Assembly: GCF_910592395.1 (NCBI RefSeq) | Contig: NC_088312.1 | Span: 12,274,001 to 12,338,000, forward strand | Reading direction: 5' to 3' | DNA: 64,000 nt | Origin: Lineus longissimus | Taxonomy: Eukaryota; Nemertea; Pilidiophora; Heteronemertea; Lineidae | Shown: in pieces, positions 59,201 through 64,000 of the stretch | Position numbering within the stretch: the stretch's first letter is position 1 | Layout of the letters: every line of letters begins with the position of its first letter | Notes under the pieces: generated by a model | The model's database searches: none | Told to the model about the DNA's origin: nothing | What the model saw: the letters and a program-made list of their open reading frames with translations, nothing else | Translations under genes and position numbers: made by a program

Positions 59201-62200
59201 CCCAGCAGGCTACTGAACCGATGGGCATGTTCAACTGAAAGTAGAACAGGGATTATGGTAACGTTATTTATATCTATCAGTTTGTAGATGTTTTCTTCAT
59301 GACTGGTCCGTCTTCGATTTCTTACCTGATGTCGATTGCGTGAGGTGGTGAGAGTAACGTAAGAGACACGAGTGAGATGGTGCTGATAGTTGACAGAGAG
59401 GCAGGATGCAGGGGAATGTTGGGAGTCTATCAACATACATCCATGGGAACACTAACAACAGAGACCAGGGACAACAGAGACCAGTGACACTGGAGGGACA
59501 ACAGGAGGGCAGGACCTTCTTATTTACCCGGGAGACCATTTTTGATTTAAGGCGCCTCTAACTAATTTGACTATGAGAATTCAACTGCAGTTACTCTTAA
59601 TCTTAAGCCAGTGCACTACCACATGCACTGAAATAGATCAAGTCCATAAAACTTACATCCAAAATAGCCAGCTCCTGTACACAGTTGTGCATGAAAGGTA
59701 TAGCCCGCTGTGCAACTTCCCAGGGGCGAAAGAGCAGGAACAACATGGAGCACTGTCTCCCAAAGAGATAGTTGCGGAAGTCCAGGAGGGACGCTCGGTT
59801 TTCCTTGATCAAGGCGCGTTTCTGGACATCCATGACTTGCGTAAGGTTGAGACCTTCCCAGCAGGTGATAGTGTGGGAGAAGGAGGATAACCACTGAGCA
59901 GTCTCTGAAAAGAGGAGGACATATTGGATGACAATGTAGGTCTTTACAGACAACCTTGTGATGTCATATCAATATGAATGGCCTCATCTATGGACTAGTG
60001 TGGGTTTTTTTGGCACGAATGGCAAGCCAAACCTACAGGTCCAATAGCAGCCATGTGCAACCTGATATGCGTTCAGAAGTCTTTTGGGTCATTTTAAATG
60101 CTCACTGTGACTACAGTAATGTAGAGCATTGGAGTTCTAATCTTCTTATTCATAGGGCGTCCGCCTCATGAACAGATTGTCAAAGGTTGGGAGCTCTTTC
60201 CAATGCAGCCGGTTGGTTAGCCAGTGCCAGATAATCATGTATACATGTAGGGTACAAACTGGCTCTCTCCCAGGTGCCTGGCGTGCCGTTAGTGATTGGA
60301 ATTTGGTAGTAAAGTATGCCTCATGAACCAAAATCTGGTTGGCCATTTTATTAGGGGTGCCACTATGAAAAACAAACTTCACTAACACTAGAGTCCTTGC
60401 ATTGAATACTAGGGTCCTTGCACTGCTTGCTCACAGACAGCAGCTCGCAGATATCATACACAAGAAAAACATTTGTAGCAATCTGTGTTGAAAAAGTTGG
60501 CATTTTCAAGCAGTGTTCTTACCTCCTGCAGCATGGTTGACAACAAACTGTGTGAAGAGGGCATCCAGCTCATCATACTGGATGAGAGACTCCTCAAACA
60601 GACTCAGCATCTCATATGTGAAGGCCAGCTCCTCCTGCAAGTAAATGAAGTAAAACTTATTAAAATCAAGATGACACTTAGAATTTATGAGGAGCCTCAT
60701 AGCCTAGTGGTTAACACTGCTGGGTACCTCGCAATCTATGAGGCCTGGGTTTGATCCCTGGAGAACCCCATAATTGTTTTCCTGAATGAACAAGCCTGGC
60801 TTTCAAGGAACTAAAATCCATGGCTCTTCAACAGAGTGTCTACATGTATGCCAGGGCAAGTAAATGATCCCACATAGGTGGACACTAGCCTATAGTGGAC
60901 TCCACACTCCTGGCAAAAATTCAATAAGGTTACAACACTGGTAATCCTGATGACAATGATGATGATGGAAGATGATGACAATAGAGAAAAGTGAATAAAA
61001 CTGAGTACATCAAAAGCCTGTGTTCAGAGATACTTTTCCATCATCTTATTTTCTGAATTTCTATTATGGCAATTCAAAAATATGGCTGGCCACACCTGAA
61101 GCATGAAGTACTGGCAGAAATTCCACCCTGGCTCGTTTCGACGTTCCCTCTGTGCTCTCATATTGTCCTCGAACTTGTTGATGTTCTTGTTGAATGAGTT
61201 CAAGATGAGTTGACGCAATCGCTGGAGGACGCCCTGCCAGGATTCGGATGTTCTTGAATCATTTCGGAGCGGTTCCAGCAGAGAGATGCACCTTGAAGAG
61301 GAATGAAAATGTCAAAATACAAAATGAACAAAAATTACTGACTTCAATGTTACCAATACTTTTTCACTAATAATTGCTATCATCATAAATACTGCTTGGA
61401 AAGACATCAGGACAAAAAGCAGACAAAAATCATATAGTTTTTATGTAAGTTTTGCCCCATTAAGTCTAAATATTAGATACTTTTTATGACGCTAGACGCA
61501 AGGGCCCAAAGCGCCGCGTAGCGTCAAAAAATCGAAGCTGGCGAAACATTTATAACGGGTCACCGTCACTTATTATTGGACTTATAGCGCATTTACGGGG
61601 TTGCAACTATTTTGCTTTATAGTGTCACCAGGAAAGAAAAGCATGCGATCTTTCGCCGATCTATTTGTATAAAGTGATAATTGGAAGGTATATAGTAGGA
61701 AATATCAATAAAATAATCATTCCATGTCGTCTTTTGAGGGCATTTTTGATTGTAAAAAGTATATGTGTACGTCACCGGAGTCTCTGCAATGATAATTTTA
61801 TCACAGCAGTCTCGCGCAAGTAGAAGTTCTTTACCTATTAGTTCTTCACTTATTAGTCTGGCGCAAAGCCAGACGTTTTCCATTACGATTTCACTACGAT
61901 GTTTGACCAGAAGGAGCAGTGCGCGAGATATGCTAATGAGCAGACTTCCCTCGCTGGAGTTTCGGAAGAATGTTCCATATCGCGCTAAGCTGACCACTGC
62001 TGACCATGACAGGCGTGCATTGGACTGGTACAGGTTGGAACTGAACATTTAATATGCTGGTGGTGACGCTTTCTGATGAGAAGTTGGTCGTGACTGATGC
62101 AGTATCCTTGGACTTGTCCACAGCATCGTTCAATCATTGCTCTCTGAGCTGGCTTGATTCTGTACTTACCCAAATACTGAGACCAAATGCCTGTTGACTG

Positions 62201-63854
62201 TGCTTTAAGAGAGACTGGCGCCATGCCTAGTCTCTCTTAAAGCACAGTCGACAGACACCAACCCCCTCAGACTCAGAAACCACAAACGCCCAACCCTTCC
62301 TACTACCTTAATACTTCTGGGTATCATTATTTATCAATTCATGTGATTGTGGTACCAAGTTCGAGAGTTACACTTTAAATATAAAAGAAAGGTCTGTCAA
62401 ATCTTGCATGTCAAAATCTTTCAGACCTCCCTTTAGATATGCCACCTATGAAGACAAGCCAAGAGCAAAATAAAATATGCCATTTTGTTCGTTTTTAAGT
62501 AAAATTTGGTAATCATAATATAAGAATACAAAATAGTTTATAGAACTTTAGAAGACTTTCGTGATGTAATGGCAAATTGACATCAGCAAACACATTCATA
62601 AAAACCTTTCGTGATTGTGATCTGTAACTAATAAAGGATGTTGCCTCCTCACCTGTCTGGATACTTGCTACAGAAATCGCTCTTCACCCGATCAATCACA
62701 GAAGTCCTCGGAAGAAGCTTCGTCTTGCGGTCATCGTTGTTAATGACAACGATCAGCCAATCAGAGATGTCGTTGGTCTTTAGCGCTCCTAACCAGGCTG
62801 TGATGTCGTCCTTCACCTGTGACTTGTACCCATCACTATCCTGTAAAGAAACAAGAAAACTCATTGATAAACTAGTAGCATTTTTGTCAAAAATTATCTT
62901 TATCTTAAGCAATGGCACAGTGTAAAATGAACTCTATTTGTGACCCGTCACAGCAAAAGCAGGCGCATGTCGCTCTGAGCTTGGCAGGTTGAGACGATAG
63001 TTTGTTCATTTCTCTATTGTCTGCCTATTGTGAAATATGAGTACATCAATTTCTTCCATTATCTCCTGGTGTCATTTAGGCTCATCTTCTGTGCGACATG
63101 CGCCTGTTTTTGCTGTGATGGGTCACATTTGAAACAGGAGTTCTCACATGTACTACAAATCAACAAAAACAAATTTAAAAAAAACCCTGCAATTGCATGT
63201 GGTTTTTAATTGCCAGAGGGCATTTTCATTTTTGCTCAAAACTACCAAAATGCAGGGACAACTAGTATTCTAAAATGATGAACTGTCTTTTACTATCAGT
63301 TTTACTGGTGCATGCTTATGTTACCAGATCTAGGAATTTAGAGCTTGGGGGGTTAAGGGCCTAGCTTTATTTATTTGGGGTATTTTTAGATTGGTTCCTT
63401 ACAGGGTAATTCAGTAGTAGGCCTATTTCTGTCCCCGGCTACACTTATTCCCCTCATCCCAAATTGGTTTTATAGGAAGTCACAACCACAAAACAGGATA
63501 GAATTGGATGAGACTGAATCACATGTCACAGATCTGATGACAGCTAAGGATTTGTTGAGTTTGTCTTCCAATTACCAAGAAATGATTAAAAATGATTCTG
63601 GGTAGAGTTTGTCTTTTTAATTACGAAGAATTAATGATTCTTGGTAAAACCTAATCTCCCGATACAGGAAACTATTTCAACATGTTCAAGGAAGGTTGTA
63701 ACCTCAGAATTGTCTTGTACTTACACAATCAGTCCAGAAAATATGAAAGAAAGGTTGTCCCAGTAAAGCTGTCTCATTCTCCTTTGGGAGAATCTCCGCA
63801 CTGAATGGAACAAACAGGGCTTCAACATACACTGTTCTTGATCTGCCATAGGAC
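47091..63854 (-). CDS. TRAPPC10: TRAPPC10, trafficking protein particle complex subunit 10, 5'-partial, 20 exons
   Basis: Twenty minus-strand exons with GT..AG borders and consistent phase join into 1,096 complete codons plus stop. The human protein is about 1,259 residues, so mainly the first exon(s) beyond the right edge should be missing. TRAPPC10 (yeast Trs130) is a TRAPPII subunit; that complex tethers vesicles at the Golgi and activates Rab GTPases. Diagnostic stretches in order are WLIVVINNDDRK, NKFEDNMRAQRERR, YDELDALFTQFVVNH, LLDFRNYLFGRQCS, RPWEVAQRAI, GRIRSARLIGKDLADYY, LMYEVLPDNEMWAMCGK and LMPLIGGFLPLPDIRVVKF, the last two in the conserved C-terminal domain. No exon is broken. 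Stop TAA at 47091-47093. Confidence 0.95.
47600..47790 (-). mobile_element. tRNA-derived SINE, minus orientation
   Basis: The minus strand has an A-box-like CTTGTGGCTAACACTGCTGG and a B-box-like GCATTCAATCCC about 40 nt on, then CTGGCTTTCAAGGAAATAAA. The same tail occurs in the SINE at 60690. Inside the last TRAPPC10 intron. Confidence 0.7.
47835..47951 (-). CDS. TRAPPC10: TRAPPC10 exon s
   Basis: Acceptor TGTTCCAG, donor GTAAGC. LMPLIGGFLPLPDIRVVKF is the most recognisable C-terminal motif. Confidence 0.95.
48725..48785. repeat. (CCG)n and (ATC)n short repeats
   Basis: GCCGCCGCCACCGCCGCC and CATCATCATCATCGT lie in the intron between exons r and s. The rest of 47952-49081 shows nothing else clear. 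Confidence 0.8.
49082..49262 (-). CDS. TRAPPC10: TRAPPC10 exon r
   Basis: Acceptor CTTCTTCAG, donor GTTAGA (unusual at +3 to +5). KAGQLCQFTINITRSEDDD and LMYEVLPDNEMWAMCGK begin the conserved C-terminal domain. Confidence 0.92.
49437..49624 (-). mobile_element. GTGACC MITE, full-length copy
   Basis: Inverted ends GTGACCTGTCACAACAAAAC and TTTTGCTGTGACGGGTCGC. The interior is the reverse complement of the copy at 62940. TRAPPC10 intron q-r. Confidence 0.8.
49690..49740. repeat. (TTATTG)n simple repeat
   Basis: About 45 bp of TTATTG/TTATTA units in the q-r intron. Confidence 0.85.
50204..50345 (+). mobile_element. tRNA-derived SINE
   Basis: CCGGTTTAGCCTAGTGTCTC (A box) and TTGTTTGATACCC (B box) are 45 nt apart, as in tRNA heads. 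The tail includes TCTTTGTCTAAATTGCCGCA. It overlaps the donor side of TRAPPC10 exon q. Confidence 0.65.
50361..50525 (-). CDS. TRAPPC10: TRAPPC10 exon q
   Basis: 55 codons between CTTTTCAG and GTAGGG. LDCEFAVTYQVPS precedes the C-terminal domain. Confidence 0.9.
51310..51439 (-). CDS. TRAPPC10: TRAPPC10 exon p
   Basis: Acceptor CTTGCAG, donor GTAAGA. Completes Gly, then KKYIQIKATNKTDNDFLLS, as in the KYVQVCVQN region of the family. Ends in phase 0. Confidence 0.9.
51711..51891. mobile_element. Pogo/Tigger-like non-autonomous element, copy 2 (best ends)
   Basis: Inverted ends ACAGTGGAACCTCTCTAATA and GGAGGTTCCACTGT. The inside has TTATTAGAGAGG repeats and CAAATTGAATGGAAACAA. TRAPPC10 intron o-p. 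Confidence 0.7.
51942..52042 (-). CDS. TRAPPC10: TRAPPC10 exon o
   Basis: Acceptor CTTGCAG, donor GTAAGT. IECDWLKKALSIDMEF, then VTHKIYTAGK. Ends after two bases (GG). Confidence 0.88.
52073..52381. mobile_element. piggyBac-like MITE with TTAA flanks
   Basis: TTAACCTCTTGAATCCC at the left is exactly inverted (GGGATTCAAGAGGTTAA) at the right. TTAA at both edges fits piggyBac target duplication. No coding capacity. TRAPPC10 intron n-o. Confidence 0.7.
52770..53011 (-). CDS. TRAPPC10: TRAPPC10 exon n
   Basis: Acceptor CCTCAAG, donor GTGTGT. LYAGLPQELLLTINTGSYG matches the AGIPQ...TVTTGHY segment of vertebrate TRAPPC10. Ends in phase 0. Confidence 0.9.
53228..53777. repeat. ~240-bp dispersed repeat, copy 1, split by a MITE
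   Basis: Phrases AACATTGCCGTTGTGTAGAC, TAATGACTGCACTATGGCAT and CAAACAGTGTACCCCTTT recur in the copy at 56222. A piggyBac-like MITE (53273-53586) sits inside. Confidence 0.65.
53273..53586. mobile_element. piggyBac-like MITE inserted in an older repeat
   Basis: Begins TTAACCCTTAAAAGGCCAAG and ends GGCCCTTTAAGGGTTAA, with TTAA on both sides. TRAPPC10 intron m-n. Confidence 0.8.
54038..54179 (-). CDS. TRAPPC10: TRAPPC10 exon m
   Basis: Acceptor TTTGCAG, donor GTAAAC. Reads SLHQLCVSYFSLEF and YMTDYNIAFSVVSDQP. Ends after one base. Confidence 0.9.
54321..54826 (-). CDS. TRAPPC10: TRAPPC10 exon l (largest, 506 bp)
   Basis: Acceptor ATTTTCCAG lies directly beside the 12-bp minisatellite; donor GTGAGC. 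VSVSMPNKKIVLGETIEV and later LKPGINEMVLSCK are in the beta-sandwich-like middle of TRAPPC10. The open frame running upstream through the minisatellite is intronic. Confidence 0.9.
54842..55983. repeat. 12-bp minisatellite GATGTCAATARA, about 95 units
   Basis: Units alternate mostly GATGTCAATAGA and GATGTCAATAAA, with occasional GAC, GATTTC or GAA changes. It occupies the TRAPPC10 intron k-l and ends about 15 nt before the exon l acceptor. It has no stop in several frames, producing ORFs such as (LLTS)n and (MSIE/MSIK)n that are not genes. Confidence 0.97.
56222..56462. repeat. ~240-bp dispersed repeat, copy 2 (unsplit)
   Basis: AACATTGCCGTAGTGAAGAT, TAACTGCACTTCGGCAT and GAACAGTGTACCCCTT match copy 1. 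Confidence 0.65.
56463..56640 (+). mobile_element. tRNA-derived SINE
   Basis: GGGGCTTGTGGCTAAGGCAT (A-box-like) and a tail CCTTGAGCAAGTCTCTTCAC common in animal tRNA-SINEs. The B box is degenerate. Confidence 0.5.
56723..56829 (-). CDS. TRAPPC10: TRAPPC10 exon k
   Basis: Acceptor TAATCAG, donor GTGAGA. Reads YVKSCVQLASSETLK and KMTFCKEIVRIASGG. Phase agrees with neighbours. Confidence 0.9.
57057..57197 (-). CDS. TRAPPC10: TRAPPC10 exon j
   Basis: Acceptor CACTTTAG, donor GTATCC (weak). KAEAFLTDAYKMYRTEGW and IAQCQRLQGN match the family. Ends after CG of an Arg codon completed by exon k. Confidence 0.9.
57531..57700. mobile_element. Pogo/Tigger-like non-autonomous element, copy 3
   Basis: ACAATAGAACCTCTCTATTA to GAAGGTTTCACTTTA, with CAAATTGAATGGAAACAACC inside as in copies 1 and 2. 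TRAPPC10 intron i-j. Confidence 0.65.
57761..57852 (-). CDS. TRAPPC10: TRAPPC10 exon i
   Basis: Acceptor TTTGTAG, donor GTATGT. GRIRSARLIGKDLADYY is nearly the family consensus. Ends after two bases (AT of Met). Confidence 0.93.
58042..58101. repeat. Palindrome, 22-bp arms
   Basis: ATAACATCATGTTGACATGT plus TG at 58042-58063 is inverted at 58080-58101 with one mismatch. TRAPPC10 intron h-i. Confidence 0.8.
58194..58270 (-). CDS. TRAPPC10: TRAPPC10 exon h
   Basis: Short 77-bp exon between CTTCAG and GTAAGT. EALSSTEAFQKHYL is diagnostic. Ends in phase 0. Confidence 0.92.
58576..58687 (-). CDS. TRAPPC10: TRAPPC10 exon g
   Basis: Acceptor TTCCAG, donor GTGAGT. LGKLCGLMPD and NTVVDLLSG align with the LGYLCGL...TVDLLAG region of vertebrate TRAPPC10. 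Ends after one base. Confidence 0.92.
59088..59234 (-). CDS. TRAPPC10: TRAPPC10 exon f
   Basis: Exactly 49 codons between CTTTCAG and GTGAGA. Reads CWVFLSTLSVLE and LWEYARTK, matching the family position after HNCVQEL. Confidence 0.92.
59657..59904 (-). CDS. TRAPPC10: TRAPPC10 exon e
   Basis: Acceptor TTTTCAG, donor GTAAGT. Carries LLDFRNYLFGRQCS, RPWEVAQRAI and HNCVQEL, the best-conserved block of the protein. Ends in phase 0. Confidence 0.95.
60523..60634 (-). CDS. TRAPPC10: TRAPPC10 exon d
   Basis: Acceptor TTGCAG, donor GTAAGA. EELAFTYEMLSLFEE and YDELDALFTQFVVNH continue the conserved helical region. Ends after one base of a codon. Confidence 0.95.
60690..60955 (+). mobile_element. tRNA-derived SINE
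   Basis: CATAGCCTAGTGGTTAACAC (A box) and CTGGGTTTGATCCC (B box) form a clear tRNA-like head. The tail has CTGGCTTTCAAGGAACTAAA, shared with the SINE at 47600. TRAPPC10 intron c-d. Confidence 0.8.
61096..61291 (-). CDS. TRAPPC10: TRAPPC10 exon c
   Basis: Acceptor CTTCAAG, donor GTGTGG. Completes the Arg codon, then CISLLEPLRND ... NKFEDNMRAQRERR, EPGWNFCQYFM. Ends in phase 0. Confidence 0.95.
61480..62190. other. Unrecognised intronic block with a 143-codon minus-strand ORF
   Basis: Intron b-c of TRAPPC10. A minus-strand frame (62048-61617) reads LLLLVKHRSEIVMENVWLCA and LISEELIGKELLLARDCC. I do not recognise the protein. It may be a repeat-derived frame. The block also has GACGCTA...TAGCGTC short inverted repeats near 61490-61528. 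Confidence 0.35.
62191..62254. repeat. Near-perfect hairpin, 26-bp arms
   Basis: CTGTTGACTGTGCTTTAAGA plus GAGACT (62191-62216) pairs with 62229-62254 with a single change; the loop is 12 bp. It adjoins the unrecognised block. Confidence 0.85.
62653..62840 (-). CDS. TRAPPC10: TRAPPC10 exon b
   Basis: Acceptor TTTACAG, donor GTGAGG. Encodes WLIVVINNDDRK and LLPRTSVIDRVKSDFC, near-identical to the family signature. Ends after two bases of an Arg codon. Confidence 0.95.
62940..63126 (+). mobile_element. GTGACC MITE, full-length copy
   Basis: GTGACCCGTCACAGCAAAAG and its partner CTGTGATGGGTCAC form ~33-bp inverted ends. ATTT precedes and follows, a possible target duplication. TRAPPC10 intron a-b. 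Confidence 0.85.
63725..63854 (-). CDS. TRAPPC10: TRAPPC10 exon a (first in window)
   Basis: Starts after TTTGCAG with one base completing a codon, reads SYGRSRTVYVEALF ... HIFWTDC, and ends in phase 0 at GTAAGT. The family N-terminal motif RRSYGR fits, so an earlier exon is needed. Confidence 0.9.
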
Positions 63855-64000
63855 CTGCAAAGTTGGAAAAAATTCATAAATATTAAGCATTACTAGGATT
63901 GAAAGGCCCAGACCTCACGCAGGCAATAAAATATATTGGTTGTCGTGCCATCACCTTTTGCCCTCACAAATTCACAGACCATCATTTGCACCGACTTGTT

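Overview
The window is animal nuclear DNA: introns with GT..AG borders, tRNA-derived SINEs, MITEs, a BEL/Pao retrotransposon and two recognisable animal genes. GTCGTC-bearing dispersed repeats and a one-exon-dominated RNF213-like gene suggest a marine invertebrate. I cannot name the species, and no bacterial-style operon, CRISPR or rRNA is present.

Layout. 1-1.8 kb: wreckage of an L1-type ORF1 (minus), a PIF/Harbinger nuclease and a LINE reverse-transcriptase tail (plus). 1.87-3.43 kb: four ~300-bp units of a dispersed repeat carrying AGGTCA motifs. 3.9-10.47 kb: a complete but coding-dead BEL/Pao element on the minus strand with 319-bp LTRs and a GGTTT target duplication. 10.7-19.1 kb: more of the AGGTCA repeat family, and a 143-bp tandem repeat split by a ~3.6-kb insertion.

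19.6-31.8 kb (plus): an RNF213 (mysterin)-like giant AAA+ protein encoded almost entirely by one 11.7-kb exon plus a 33-codon last exon. The AAA modules are recognisable, but I see no C3HC4 RING and only a CX2C-X12-CX2C zinc motif near the expected RZ-finger position.

32.84-41.4 kb: a higher-order tandem array, period 1497 bp, each unit made of three related ~460-540-bp monomers. The monomers share hairpins whose stems are kept by paired changes and by G.U wobbles that only work in plus-strand RNA. This is the most unusual object in the window.

47.1-63.9 kb (minus): 20 exons of TRAPPC10, a TRAPPII subunit of the early Golgi/endosome tethering complex, complete at the C-terminus and lacking only the first exon(s) beyond the right edge. 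Its introns hold SINEs, MITEs and a 1.14-kb 12-bp minisatellite that ends about 15 nt from a 3' splice site. Just past its stop codon lies an array of about six 128-bp copies of its own last-exon end.

The two genes are convergent and no functional link between them is implied. The 15 kb between their 3' ends is almost wholly repetitive.
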